From the NCBI GenBank assembly GCA_021399445.1, contig JAJTUQ010000002.1:4960001-5024000 (forward strand): a stretch of 64,000 nucleotides of DNA, in the 5' to 3' direction. This DNA is from Xylogone sp. PMI_703. Taxonomy: Eukaryota; Ascomycota; Leotiomycetes. Positions 23,252-37,220 of this stretch are shown piece after piece. Below the pieces are notes generated by a model. It worked only from the letters and a program-made list of their open reading frames with translations, was not told the origin of the DNA and did not search any database. The translations under genes and the position numbers were made by a program. Positions within the stretch are counted from its first letter, which is position 1. The number at the start of each line of letters is the position of its first letter.

Positions 23252-23286
23252 GAAGAAGCAGCAGTAGCAGCAGTAGTAGCAGCAAG
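23252..23286. repeat. AGCAGT/AGC trinucleotide tract
   Basis: Imperfect AGC/AGT repeat (GAAGCAGCAGTAGCAGCAGT onwards). Simple sequence in the upstream region of the cyclin gene. Confidence 0.75.
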
Positions 23287-23562
23287 TCAAGTCGCAGGCC
23301 CACGACGCGGTGCTGGTGGAATGGCGGATGGGCAATGTGGAATGCAAGGTCCAGGTCAGGGCAGCAGGGCAAGGAACGAACAGCAATGCGATGGTGGATT
23401 ACTGGCTGATGGCTGGCTGGATAAGGGGAGAAAGGGGAGAGGGGGGAATTGGCCGCCAGTGGGGCCGGGTCACGACGATTTGATGCTTTGGGGATTCGTG
23501 GGACGATGGCCTGCAACCGTCACGTTGGAAAGAGAGCTCCTCGACGTCTATCAACGCGCATT

Positions 23563-23612
23563 ATTGTTGTTATTGTTGTGGTGTCGGTGGTGGTGGTTGT
23601 TGTGGTTGTGTA
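23563..23612. repeat. GTT/GGT-rich low-complexity tract
   Basis: A run of TTG, TGG and GGT triplets with no Cs except one. Simple sequence; no function evident. Confidence 0.7.
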
Positions 23613-23640
23613 CTTGAGGAGAGATTCTACTTGCTGAGAG

Positions 23641-26600
23641 CCTTGTTCATGACAGCTTCAGCAGCACCCAGCAGCAGCAGTTCGCCGAATGCCCAGCTGG
23701 CCCGCTCCCCAGCCTCTTTGGGCGAGCTGCTGTCCAATCTCCATGTCCAGACGGTCTCGAGCCCGCCTGCAAAGCTCAAGGGGTACCACAGTACTTGCAG
23801 CTCTTTGCCTCTCCACGCCGCCTGCGAGTCTCCTGTTTTCTGCTTCTTCTCCTGCTCTCTCCGCCTGTCAAGCGTGCCCAGGAGCAACCCGGCCTGCAGG
23901 CTTTAGGGCTCTTCTCCAGGAATGTGCCTGTTCGTCATTGCTCGACCGGCGCGACCACTAAGCTCGCCCAGACCCGGGTTTGTTTTCAGGCGAACTCCAG
24001 AAAATCAAGATCGAGTTGGTGATGGCGTGCAGAGACGGCGCGCACGCGTCAGTTCCCTTCTGCTCTGCTCGGTCTCAAATGCGGCGACGGCACCAGGAGG
24101 GAACAGGTTAAGGTGCCAGTCGGTTCAGGACAGCTCAGCGATAAAGCAAATCCCCAGCATCATCATGATCTATGATCATAATATTGATCGAGCAAGTACC
24201 CAGACCGATCCGTGGTTGAAATGGCGGAGATCGACGGTCTGGCGGTGCGCGTTTGACCGGCCTGAGACCGAGGCTGCCTTCCGTGCTGATTACTGTATTG
24301 TACTTCCTTTTACTGTCTTGTGCTTGTACACCGTACTGCACTGTACTGCGCTGCTCCCAGCAAATTGAAACCACCAGACAAGAGTTCCTGGTTGGAAGGC
24401 GGCGCCCCTCACACGTAAGACGGATAGCACTCAGCAAAGCTACCTGCTCCAATCGTTCTGGCTCAATTTCAGATTTCTGCATCCATCGAGCCATCGTACT
24501 GAATCTTCAGAGCCGCAACTGCTTTTGTGGTCCTGGGCGGATTTGACCATGCAGCATCACCAGTGGATGATCGTCAGGGAGTTCCCATCTGGAACAAACA
24601 TTTCGTGTCTCTACAGTTGCAATTGCAATTGCCGTAACATCTCATCCCATTTTACGGTTCCACCTCTGGAAGCCTTCTGGGTCTTCCATCGCTTCTGGAG
24701 ATGCTTTTGCCGGGCTACGAGACAAGCGGCCCCTGAGTGGTCCGCCTAGGTGGTGCGCACAGCCGGGCCACAGCCAATCGCCGCGCTCGACGCTCGTTTT
24801 CCTTGAAACCTACTCAGAAAGAACAGCACATCAAACCACACCAAACGCTCTGTGCCTGCAAACCAACAAAAACTTGTCCACAAAGGCAACATGCATATCT
24901 TCAGCCTGCTTTGGATATCCCATTTCCTCTCTGTTCCTTCCTTCTCGGACATTACCCCCGAAAACGACTATTTCCAGTCAAAAAGGCTGAACTAGAGGCA
25001 CACGTTTACCGGTAGAAAGCTCCCGCTGGATTGGCGGGGCTTCCGTCAAACTGAGACATGCAGCAACGACTGTCAATTCTATCACACTGTACTACAGTAT
25101 CCGTGGACTCCTGGACTGAGAAAGTGGTTACGCATCCCTCCACGGAGACTGAGGCCGCCATAGGAACTTGAGGGGTTCATCCGGTTATTGTACTGAGTAC
25201 CGTCAATAACTGTACTGGTCAGCCAACTGGGAGATCTTGCTCTTTACAAGATCAATGATAGCAATTAGAATTGCGATACAGCACGAATGGAGAACCCACG
25301 GAGGCCACTCCGCAAAGCACATAGACGCCAATACTAAACAGCAGGACCAACACACGCGCTCAGCGGTTACACAAGGCGGTTCCCAGCCTTCGAATCTCTA
25401 AATTCCATCTATCAATGATCACCATGATCCCCTGCCTTCCCGGCCGGTCGGTTCCCTGGAGGAATTGCGCACGAATATTCCAAGGCCCTCCCGAATTGGG
25501 CCTAGCACGTTTCTTCATACCCTTGCATAAAGCATAATTTCCGCCGGCCTTCTCCACTTACACGCGCTTCGGTGCTAGGGGCCCATCTAAAATAGGCTGC
25601 ATAAGGTTATGCAGCTTTCATCGATGACGTTGGCGAACTTGTGGACTGTGGAGTAGAAAGGCCGCTGGGTTGGCTGGAATTCGTGCCATGTCGAATTCAC
25701 AAGGGATGATAAGATGATGAGGCTTCAGTACATATCTACAGCTGATGATTGCTGATACCGTATTCGACTGGCGGTTGCAAGCACAATTACCGTACCGCAT
25801 TACAGCGGCGCACTGTTTCGGCGTGGTTATATTAGGACCTGCTATGTTCATCCTATTTTCGCGAAACCGGGTCTAGTCCGTGGGGAAATGCGAATTTTTG
25901 GCTTCAATTTCTCACGCGTGTTGAGCAGCCAACGAAACCCCTGGGACCGCTTCCCGCTCAGATCTAGCGCAGCAGTGCGGCAAAACGCGAACAGCCCACC
26001 AAACGGGCGGAATCAACCAAAGTCATGAACCAGTCTGGAGCACAATCACTTCAAGAAAATCAGTTGGTCCTCAGCAGATTGGGTGTGTACCTGTTAGTTA
26101 CATCGCGGCTCTTTCACGTCTTGCTGGCCCAACAGCTGTTGGGAATGGCCCATACCGGTAGCTCTACGGTAGCGGCCAGGCCCAAGAGTGTCCAGTGCGG
26201 GGATTCGGAGACCAGATCCATGCTAAACCTCGTTAAAACGGCTCGAAAGATATTTCCCATGTGCCTTTGATCCCCCTTTTGATGCCTTGCGTTCCGGTTG
26301 CTTGGTCAGAGATGGAGACTGATGGACCCTCGTGATCTTAAAAGCAAAGTTCAAGATGGAATTTTCTGCCTGAAGTGGAGAAGCAGATGGGGTTCAAGAG
26401 GGAACCCTTACATTTTTACTTTTCTTCTTGGTCTTTGTGCTTTTTGTAGAGCTCCTCCCAACACTCCACCACGACGGATGAGTCCCAATGCGACCCCATC
26501 AGTCCTTACCCGTAGTGGCTGGCGCATCGATTTGGAGTGTGCTCGACTGGGAGCGCGCCAAGCAGGGGTAACACGTAAACTGCCTCCTCACGGCTACTCG

Positions 26601-29600
26601 GGACGCACCAGCCACACATCCCCACACGGACGAGGCTGAAAACGTCAGTTCCAGATGGGCCCTCTCCACAGAGAGCTCTGGAAGCAAACGTCTTTTTTTC
26701 ACGCCTTTTTTTTTTCTTCTGCAGTTTTAGTGAGGGGCATCAGGCATTGATGCTCGTGGTAATCCACTCAGTTACTTAATACCCTCAAAGCAATGGTTGA
26801 CCTCGGGCTTTCGATGACAAACGGGAAATGCAAGAGCTCTCCGGCAACAAGGCTGTTTTGGTACTACGGTACTGCAGTGGGCGCAATGCTACAGCGGAGC
26901 ATGGCGAAGCTCCTCCTTGTCGCGTGTCGCGTGCATTAATATCGCCTTAATTACATAACGCCCAATGAGGATTCGATCATTCTCGTGGCAGCGAAAGAAA
27001 AGGTTTCAAAGAGACAGCCCCTCAGTTCGGCCCCTCCGCTTCACGCTTCAGAATACCCGAATGGCATTGGGGCATCCTTCCGCTGCGTAAGCTGATGCTT
27101 TAACCCACCATACAGGGTCAGCTCTGATGTGATATCACTTGCAAAGGGCTTGGATCTCCTAGAACACGTACATAGGAGGGGGATCTACTGTGTATAGAGG
27201 TTTCGGCTTTCAAACAGGGAAGCTGGATGAGCTCTCCTGATTACACTGTGATATCGAGAAGGCAAAATGTGGCCGTGATGCAACATCGCGTCTGCCCGCA
27301 AGCCTGCTGTCCCAAAAAGGAAATGCACACGCACAATTCTGGAACATCTCATGCAGCCCGAATCTGAAGCAAGCAGCGGCTGAGCCATTGGTTGTTTCTC
27401 ATCACGTACACAGTATGACAGGAGCAACAAATATTATTTTTGCCAAGAGCTTCCTTGTCTTTGTCTTTGTGTGACCTTGCTTTGAGAGGCACCTCCACAT
27501 TGGGCGAATTTTTCTTGCAACGGAGATAGCTACGGTATCCAATCTGTTTGGAGCGTGCTGAGTTAACGCTTTCCGTTTGCATCCGGCGCCAAGAAGCTGG
27601 AAAACGCTTTAGACGCTTCACGTCGTGAGAACAAAGACGCAATGAATCCCGATCACCAATTGGGACTGGAGATTCCAAGGCAGATATGCGAGATCCAGCG
27701 TCTCCTGCATGCGTATGCATGTCGATGAGCCAAAGTGACATAACTGGAGCTCCACAAGCCCGTACATGTACCTCAGTAGGCGCAGCGGAGCAGCCCCAAA
27801 ACACATACATGATGCATGTACATGTCTCATTGGAGCTACCGTGCAGCTGTGTATTCTGCGCGTCAAAAAAAGTTACCGAAGACGCGTCAAAAAATTTCCC
27901 CCATGCGTGTCAGCAACACACGAAATATTTTAAGTGGTTTCTCCAACGATGCACAACGCGAGAAACGCGAAAAGCTCACGCATGTACGCACAAAATGCAT
28001 GCAACATGGCGGGTATTCTTTTGATCAATTTTTGTCATCCAGACTTTTTCGCGGTGTATACACCCCACCACCATCACTGCAAACGGAAGAGAAAAAAAGG
28101 ACTGTGCGTGCCGTGCGGATCAAGAGGTTCGCCGAGTTGAAGCCGAAGTACCACTCCATCCTCATCTTTTGGTGTAACTTAAATGTACGGTACGGTACGC
28201 TTTCGCACTGACCGGATTCCCTTATCGCTTTGACAAGCTTCACTCCACTGTCTGTGATACGAGAACGGTGTCCTGTACCTGAACCAGACAGAGTAGGAGT
28301 ATGGAAACGGCCTGTGTGTGTAGCTATGGGATATCGGTAGGTGCTGTTTGCCGAACGCTTCGGCTCCATGGTTAAATATCCTCCCTAAACGTTGATATGT
28401 GAGCATTCCCCTAATCAATGGTGAGATGCGTGGTTGCTGATGGGTTTGAACCATTGCTCGAAATGGTAGGATGTCATTTCCCCGCATCTTTTGTAGAAGG
28501 ATCTTGAGTCTAAACTGTTATTAGGATTCTCGCAGCCATATTGATATCAACATCCCGATTATTGAATTTCCAGCCCTAGCAGAGTCCGCCGACCTCCATG
28601 GTCTGGCACCCTCACTGTATTAGAAGGCTTTAAAGGTTGGTTGATGTGCTTGCCGTTTAAGGTTAGTCCGTGATACGGGATGCTACAACACTCTCCCAAT
28701 TGACCAATTGGGGGATAGTCACTCCGCAAGTCAGCCCGGGACGAGATACGCGGATTGGCATGTAACCACCACAAGGCTGAAAATAGCCACTACTGGGATC
28801 AAGCACATGCTCTCTTTGTTAGGTCGCGAGACACAGTCATACAATATATATCTTACCATACTGGTCCCGCAAACTATATACAACCGCTCTATACAGTATA
28901 TCTGGGATGATATAGGTATATTTTTGTCTATAGCCATACCCAGACCGGCAGTTGACACTTATCAAAAAGGAGTGGAAGACGGTGAGTGGTTGGTGCGGAT
29001 GAATCTGGCCTGTTCGGAGTTTAGATGCAGGAGAGACAGAGGAAAACGGCATGCGTGGCACAGTCTGCACTCCTACTCGGTGATCATAATTCGCACCATT
29101 ATTGCCTACTATATTTCCCAGCCTCCCTTCAAAACAGAAGTTTGTCCCGTTCTCAGCGACAAATCTTTCAGAAAGTTACACCTTCTTTTCCGTTCTTACT
29201 CATCGTGCAATGACAGGAACCATGACCTCTACCACCCATCTTCTCGTACGGTCCGAAGGGATGACAGTGGAATGTTTGATTGGCAATTACACGGCGGAGC
29301 AATGATCATCATACAGCTAGGTTCGGTTCGGTGCCCTTACCATACTTTATTCTCCCGGCTTCTTTACCTAAAGAACGGGCGACAGTGCATCCATACGTAC
29401 GTACTGTGCAGTACCGTACGCTAAATTACCGTACCATACCATGAACACGTGGGATATATGCCAGTTTCCAAACCCGATTTCACCGAAATACGAGAAGAGC
29501 TAGGCCTTACTAACCATCTAATATATTTGCTGAAGACAAATCTTGATTTCTGATGCTGCTAGAGGATTACCACAGGAACGGCGGGCTCAGTAGTGCCGGC

Positions 29601-32600
29601 AAGATGGGAGTTTGTGCCCTGAGCGAGCGGTAAAGAGACGAGAAATTAGTGCCCGAGGTTGAACCTTGGTTATCGCATTGGGTCTCTTTCCCCATCAGTA
29701 ATAAATCCCCCGTGTCAACGCCGGTATGAGCCACGGATATTATTGCGCAACACGTCAAGTTATCAGGAAATCGCGAATCTTTATCATCCTTCCCGTCGAT
29801 AGTTTGGTGGTTGGCGCGCGTGCATTGCCTGCCTATCACGTTGGTGAAGAGAGATGAGATTTGAGACAAACATCCCCAACCGCAGTTATCTCCGGGAAGG
29901 GAAACCACTTTCATGTACAGGACTGGTACTTGTGTACGGCTGAAAACGCATCACCCCTCATCCAAACCATAACGCCAGCCACACGGCCGTCCCGCGTTTT
30001 CATCTCATTTTTTGGATGATGGAGCTTCCGGGAATAGCTACTAACAGGAAGAAAAGAAACAATTCGTTCGCTTTACGGGTAGCACTACAGTACCGCGCGA
30101 AACAGCATCTACGAAAAGACCACATCGTTGGGTTCAAATCCTGTTCCTTGAAACCATCTATTGGACCGTCCGTTAATTGACGATTAACCAAGTTACCCGG
30201 GCCTAGCTCTACCTGCTGTATGGGGTACCGCCGCTCTAGCCTCTCATCTCCACACAACGAAGGAGCTGTTTTCCCTGGCATCAACTGTATCTTCGTATCG
30301 CGACTGATTGATGGGATTCTTGCGTGCGCTTATGCATGGCTCTGCTGCTATGCAAGCCGTTGCATATCATTTCCCTGGCGAGATGCCCACATGGCGGCTA
30401 GGACTTATGCGCAATTACAACACTCTCGCGCCCGCGCACAACCCAGCTGAGTTCGATAAAGCCAGAAGACAGATGGAGGTAGTTTTGCGAGGGGCACAAT
30501 AATGCCATTGTTGGAGATCCCCTTTCTTCTTCTTTCCTTTCTTTTTGGCGGCTACGATACATTACGACATGCCCCTTATTGCGAAAGATGCGGTGAACCC
30601 AGCCGAGGGCTCTTTAAAACCACCGTTACAGCACTACAAGCCTTGACTGTAACCTGATTCCCGATAATCTTATCATCGTGGCTTCTTTACGATCATCTTC
30701 TTCCAGTAAGATACAAGTTCCGGATTAGGTGATTAACCATCTATCCGTGCTCCCGCCCCGCACATTGCCCGATTCGGATGACTTGTCTTATATTACCGTA
30801 GTCCGGCGTGCTTCTCATCTCGCTTCCCTTTGCCTCGAAACCGCCTACTGCTCTGCTTTGCGTATGGTATCAGAACCTGGGACAGGAGAGAGCTGTTTCC
30901 TCAGGTATAAAGGCATTAAAATGCTACTTTCTTCTGTTTCTAATGCTTTCTCTGTCCTTCCGTCGTAATTACCGTACCGTACCGGTGACCCCTGAGTTGG
31001 AGGATAGGATACGGAGATGGCACGTGCATGTCTTACTACCGTACTGGAGACTGATATGGGGTTCTGAGAAACGGGCTGGTACCGTTCCCTATTCCGATGT
31101 TGCAATGGTACGTAAGTGTCAGTAATCAATGTTCTAGTGCGGTGAACCATCATGCAATTCCTCTGCCCCTTTTATGTGCAAGTATAATTCTCCTTTATAT
31201 AACCTTTTTTGCCTGATTTCTTCTTCCTCAGGAAATCATGCATCTATTCTCCACTCTTTCATCTTCCCCCTTTATGCTAAGTCGTTTTGCATTGACGATG
31301 GAACAATGGAACACGCCCTTGGGTTCGATGTTAGAAAGAGTTCGATACTACCGTACGTGGGCTGTTTCACGCCTAGAGAGAAACGGATGGGCCCGGGTCT
31401 GATCGAATATGGTAGGTGGCGAAAGTGTTGCGTACCGCCTCACTTTCGCTGATGTCCGAGTCTCTTGTCATCAGAGCGATCAGTTTATGCTCTTACTCTC
31501 CTATTCAGGATACATCAGCTTTTGCTTGTGTGAAGTGCTTCCATTGTGCTGCAATTTTTCTTTCCTTTGTAGTATGAAGATTCAGGGAATCTCATAATAG
31601 TAGTTTGGTTCATGATAGCTGGCCTTCATTGCTTATTCCATTACCTGGCTTCTCTAGTGATTGGTAGATGCCAATATCTGCTAGAAGATGGAGTTATGGA
31701 GCTAGTTGTCTCTACTCTGAAGCATGAGGTTGCTAGGTATCATAATCAATATGTAGGCTTCCTGCACTGAAAGTAGTTTTGCTGTATCAAAAACTTGATC
31801 TTTAAGATTCAGTCTCAATGTGTCGATCTGAAGCATATGCTAGTCTATCTAATGAACGTTTGGGATATCATCGATTGCCATTTGTCCTTTGGATATTTCC
31901 ATTATAACTTATATTTCTACAGATTTCCTTGCATCGTTAGGTCATGGAATCAACAGACAAGCCTACGTTGGAATGTAATTTCTATGTATCCAAAAGGAGA
32001 GGTGGTCCCCTCCCTAGCTGGACGCTGCCAAAAGAAGAAAACAGCAATGGTAAATATATGTCTTTCGCCTCATGCTCGCTTCCACCTCACTATTCCACCA
32101 AGAATAGGAAACAAAAAAGCATCAACATATAAAAACACATTACATTCCTTTTCGGTAAAATAAAATAAAAACCTCAATAGCCAAAATCACAAAAAAAACT
32201 AGTCTGCACCCAGGGACAGAATCTAGGGAAAACCAGACGAACTGAGTTTTCTTTTGAGGCTTACCTTTCAAAGTCTCCCGCCAGGTTCAGTGACCGCTCG
32301 GAGTTTTGGACCACGCTCCCATTCGGCCAGGGAAGAGGCAGGAGAGCTTTGAACGTGGATAAGATTGGATTGAAGGAGGATTTATGTACTCACGGGGAGC
32401 GTGATATCTACACTCCAGCAACTACCAATGAAATCTATCTTAAGGTTGCTTCTACCAAGTCTGGCTCTACAATCCTTATACTCAGAACTCCACAGCTCCA
32501 TCCTAAAGCTATCATTTCTAGCTGGTCACACGGTGGTATATAGCCTCTAAGCCAAATATACTGATTAACGAATTGTGCGATCCCGATGTTTCCATGATCT

Positions 32601-33340
32601 CCGAGGAGCATATATCATTAGCTGGAAGAATCTGAAAGCACAACCTATGAGCACTATTGTCTAAACGCATAATCTGATTGATTTATAGCACCATTTGTGT
32701 TCTCCTATATCCCTCCTAAGCAGGTGCTTTTAGAAGCATTCAGGGCTGGACTTGGACATAAGAACTTCCAATATACCTCCATGGTTAGTTTCTGGCTGCT
32801 CTCAAGATAGACCTTTTTGACCTCTGTTTTTCTCACATGGATTTCCTCTTCCCCACTGACTGACTGATATGTATAGTACCTATTAATAACTCCGACTATA
32901 CTTTCACTATGGGATACGAATACCGTCAGTATTACTATGGTGAGCGAAAAGTGCAGGCGATCATTTTGATTCGACGTATCTTGAGAGTCATATGAACTAG
33001 ACTTGTAGACCAGGAATGAGAGTTTTGAGTATGGGTCCATTATGTTCTTCCACTTTCGAAGTAAAACTGGCCGTTCCAGTCAATTCAATTCGTACGATAC
33101 TAATTAGGGAATTAAATTATTAAAACTTCAAACGAAGACGATATCTGGCATGTAAGCTTCAGCTTTTACTTTCCAATTCCCAGCTGCTCCCCTAACGCCT
33201 TTATTTTTTTTCGGTATCATCCCAGTTTTCTCATTAACTTGATAGCCCATTCAAACCGCGCCAACCTTCTATTCAAAACCAGCCAATAAGGGGTCATAAC
33301 TGTAGGAAAACAATATCAACTACCCGGAAAGCATTCCCGC
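23641..33340. other. Gene desert with clustered TACCGTAC motifs
   Basis: Nearly 10 kb in which I can support no gene. Open frames are short, overlap in both strands and lack motifs; the longest (about 238 codons at 28708-29424) has no family features. The octamer TACCGTAC or its complement occurs nine times between 25788 and 31356 (25788, 28185, 28190, 29412, 29427, 30970, 30975, 31037, 31349). Around 31.6-33.3 kb the sequence is AT-rich and leads into the 3' side of the TRK gene. Confidence 0.5.
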
Positions 33341-35646
33341 TCACTTAACGATTCCACGAGACATAGGTCTCTGTTTGAGTATCCTGTCCTCTTCTTCTAT
33401 TGTGCCCAGTTCGTCCTCAATACCAGGCAACCTCACTGCCCTATCCAATGCCACGGGCAGCCCTCTATGTCTTCCCCTAAGCATTACTGCACAGAGAATC
33501 AACTTGCTAACAGTGTGCCAGCCACCACTGAAACTATACATCTGATCCGGCAGACCAGTGCTTATGCCGACGCAACCGTAGGCACTAACAACCTCAAATA
33601 TGATGTTGAAGACAGAATAAGTAACTGGATCCTTGTCGAAATTTCCCACTTCAATGCAAGATACCAGCCAAACCGCAAGGACCAGCCACCATAGATCATG
33701 CGCAAGCTGACCACGGATCTGGTGGCGGACAAAGTTGGCGTCATCGATGCTTGCTGCAGATCTGGCAGCGGATGAGATGCCCAGCACCCGTCTGAATGCA
33801 TAGACGATATTCCCTCCAATGCCCAGCTTAGTGGACTCTTCATCGTCATCAACGGTCTTTTCGTCTGCGTAGATACCCAGAGAACGCTCTTCATACACGT
33901 TTGAGTGTCGCATAGTGATTACTACTGGGTACACAGATATATACATCATGATGACATATAACACCTGCGTACCAATATGGAGAGATGGTATCGAGATAAC
34001 ATAAAACCCTCCTGAACGTACTGCCAGAGCTTGGAATAGACCATCGAGGACACGATAATTGTGCGGAATGGACGTGACTGCTTTGTTGGTGAGGTTTAGG
34101 AGCTCAAATGCCGCCCAGTCGGCGCTGTTAAGGGCTACAACCATGAAGAGCAGCCACCAGGTAGGCCTCGATGGGAATAGGTTTGTGTATACCCTTCTTG
34201 GATATTTCAGCACAAATCGGAGGGTTGCTTTCCACTCAGTGTGGTGCTCCTCTCTAGTAGTAGCACAGGAAATCTTCAACATTGACCATAAACTCAATCG
34301 AAGGAAAAGGGGGTATCTAGATGCTAGAGTCAATACCTAAGAAGTTCTTGAAGGCTCTGCCTCACTCACGCTGTGTTTCCAGCAAGAATTAAAAGGCCCA
34401 TTGTAATGAGAGTATAAGTAGATGTTTGGAAAGGGATCTATTAAAGATAAGCATTGTTTAAATTTGTAACCTAGTCTGTACCCACCATATTCGCATCAAG
34501 CAGTGACATGCCAGAGTTATTGAATGCAGAAATAGCATTGAATATACCCACCCACCTGTACCGCTGTTAGTATATCAGGTTAGGATCATTCCAGCGAGCA
34601 AATATATACCAGGGATTGATCCCGTTTGCTCTGGTGAGAGCGGCTTTGTTATGTGCCATATATGCACCGAGTCCTAGGGCACCTAATAACTGCCATGCTA
34701 CGAAATAAAATGGAACAAACCAAGAGAGCAACTTGATGGCTCTGTATTCAACACCACCAAGATGCTCTCTTTCTTGGCGTGTCAAGTCAAAGAACTGCCC
34801 GTTTCGACTTGTATTATGTTTAGTCAAGTAATTGGGATATACCTCTTCTGTCGGATGAGCACTATCACGATCGGAGTCCTTGGGTATGTCAGGTATTCTT
34901 CTCCGCAGAGCCTCCGAGCTTGGTACTCGGTACGCAGTTGCATTTGGGTTTGCCCCCACACCAACAAAGCTTAAGGTCCGAGGGTGTCGCCGCTCAATGC
35001 TTGTTGGGGTCATTGGAGGACCCGTGGAGAATGAGATAGCATCCACGTTGGTATCTTTAGGAATTTCTGGCAAAGCTGGTAGGGAGTCTTTGTTCTGAAT
35101 GGCAGGTCCGACGTCTACTGCTTTACCCTTTCCCTCTAAGGTATCAGCAATAGAACTCATTGGGTAAATGTCATTCAACGTTCTAGGGATTGCAGCAGAA
35201 TCCCCTCCCGTACGAGTTCCAACACTAAGACTCCGCCTATGAGCTCTCATTTCTCTTTGTCTCCTGACAATATGTCGAAACTCGCTCTCAAAAACACTCT
35301 TCCTCATATTGACTGTAGCAATACTAACAAAAATAGCAGAGCCAGCAATAATGCACAGCCAAAGCCAGACCTGCTGAAATGTAGATAATTGGCTGAGGTT
35401 GACAGTGTTCAACCCCGATTCGGTTATGGCCGAGACCACCAGAAAGAGTGAGTCGACATAGCTGACACTTTTTGCAGGCCTTGAAGTGAGCCATACAATG
35501 ACTGAGCCAAGAAGACTAGAGATAATGAAATAGGCATAGTGGACAGTGATGAAGTTCCAGCCAGGGAGATGCTCTCGGATGGCACCGAGTTTCTCGTGAT
35601 GGCACACCTTCCCCATCCGCCGTCTGAGTCCGCCGCCAGCGGCCAT
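33341..35646 (-). CDS. TRK-type potassium transporter
   Basis: Exons 35646-34610, 34555-34486, 34437-34370 and 34316-33341 join in frame to 716 residues. The order of blocks is that of fungal Trk: HYAYFIISSL at the first membrane segment, SAITESGLNTVNL (first selectivity-filter loop), a 200-residue hydrophilic loop rich in Ser and Pro, then NPWWVGIFNAISAFNNSGMSLLDANM (second filter loop, assembled from exons 1-2), LAGNTAYPLFLRL, and SAYGCVGISTGLP (fourth loop), ending in LRGRHRGLPVALDRAV. These proteins import K+ at the plasma membrane, driven by the membrane potential. Intron 1 contains a perfect TACTAAC branch site. The start at 35646 gives MAAGGGLRRR; an earlier exon cannot be excluded. 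The cytosolic loop is shorter than in yeast Trk1. Confidence 0.94.
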
Positions 35647-37220
35647 TGTGAACCACCAAAACGTTCCAAGCAAATTATCACGATCTTGCGATCAGGATAG
35701 ATGCACCAGACTACCTGGATCGCTCGCACATCTTGCCTTTACCTGAAAAGCGTGTCTCAAATAAAAAATTTGATAAAAACGCGACTTTGTGGTCAATGGT
35801 GACTCTCGAATCGATACACCGCTAAGCCGAGCTGGTCAATCGACAAACAACGAAACGTGCACAGCCCAGCTGAAGACGGATTGGCCCGTTTACACCAACG
35901 GTTTTCATTGATTGCATAAAAGTACAACGCAAGAAACATGAAACAAAGAAACGCACAGAATATGCAGCATGCACAAAATACCGGTTCGCGGCCTTTGATC
36001 CTTTTGGGGTCAAACCATGCACTTATCGCGATCGACCTTGTCAGACTGCGATAAGTGTTGCTGATTGGCTTAACTTACGCGAGCGTTAACCTTATCCAAT
36101 GCCTCGATGAGGCGGAAGCGAGAAACAGGCGCGCCACTTCCGGGAATGTCCCGAGACGTCATCTTATGCGCTTCTGGACCACTCCCCTTTTCGTCCCTGT
36201 CGCTGAATGGCCGCTTATATTAAGGGGAGGCGTCTTATTTGCGGATTCGAGAACGATTTATAGCCATATAATAGATCTGTTAAAGTGAGGCTAGAATCTG
36301 GCACCGGAAGTCACATGTGGCTCCTTTTGACACTCCTGGATCTACAAACATGAACGGGTACGGTTCGTCAAGGAGTTCCGGTTCACGAGAGGTCTTACGC
36401 AGTACACTTCGTGGTTCTATGTGAGAGGGCCTCTACGTTCATCAGTATCCAAGGAACTTGTTGCAAGATGTCTAATGGCTGGTAAGGTGAATGCTCCGGT
36501 CAATGAGATAGTTACTCGGCGACGATCCGGGAAAACAGGTTCAACCAAGTTACACTAGAAGGACCTTGACTGCGTAACTCGTAAGCAGTATTGTTGAAAC
36601 ATGTTCCCCCAACTTTTTCTTAAGTGTTTGGTAGAAGGCCCCACGGGTCCGCATCGAAGGGTTACTTTTCATGCGAGTAATTGATTCTGTGACAATGAAC
36701 CACCGATGCATGAAATCAGAGATCAGTAACCACTAGCTAACATTATTACCTTGTTTCATCACAACAGTAATTAGTATTAAAAATGCACCAACTTAATGAC
36801 ACGTTGTGTAGCTGAATAGACAATGATTAAAATATAAATTCAAATGGTACATCATTAACAGCCTATGGCTAAGGATTTCGTCAATCTGCCTCGCCCAAAA
36901 ACCAAGATCCCACCGATATGCAAGACATTCCATGCGCGTATACTGTGCTAAAGTATATGCAACTAATAATACAAGGGTTGATACAGCCTAACCATAATCG
37001 AAAAAGTGCCGTGGGGCAGTCCAGTCTTACGCCAATGTCCCAAAAAAAAACTCCCAAATCCTCCCTCGCCCTATCTTATTCCATAGGTTCTCGATGAAAA
37101 GGTAAATCGCGCAAAAAGGAGCCTCCCGGGTCTAAATGCCTGGAAGGCGTAAATAAGCGAATAGCCTCAAGACATGCTTGGATGTCGTTGCTCGGAAGCC
37201 CTAACGAGTGAAGCTAAGGC
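35647..37220. other. Intergenic region upstream of the TRK gene
   Basis: About 1.6 kb. AT-rich in 36720-37000, with mixed composition elsewhere. Contains the TRK promoter and the 3' UTR of the small gene to its right. No other gene recognised. Confidence 0.45.

Larger units (their letters stand above)
21294..23640. promoter_or_regulatory. Upstream/leader region of the G1 cyclin gene
   Basis: This region is purine/pyrimidine-skewed, richer in G and C from about 22.3 kb, and has many short open frames on both strands but no exon pattern. One ACGCGT (MluI cell-cycle-box core) lies at 22805-22810, about 1.5 kb upstream of the start; others lie further out (24044, 25914, 27882). Long leaders and upstream ORFs are common for G1 cyclins, so a long 5' UTR is possible but unproven. 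Confidence 0.4.

Noticed and set aside
22701..24022. Many overlapping frames of 60-180 codons on both strands
   Set aside because: G/C-rich sequence with few stops; no frame is preferred and there are no domain motifs. Treated as cyclin upstream region.
27349..27810. 153-codon frame on the minus strand
   Set aside because: High Cys/Arg/His content without pattern and no homology that I recognise.
28708..29424. 238-codon open frame on the plus strand
   Set aside because: It begins at a TTG, has no ATG early in the frame, no membrane, signal or family motif, and overlaps frames of similar quality on the other strand. Probably chance.
30131..30141. GGTTCAAATCC, another B-box match
   Set aside because: No D arm or other tRNA structure upstream; one such match is expected by chance on two strands of this length.
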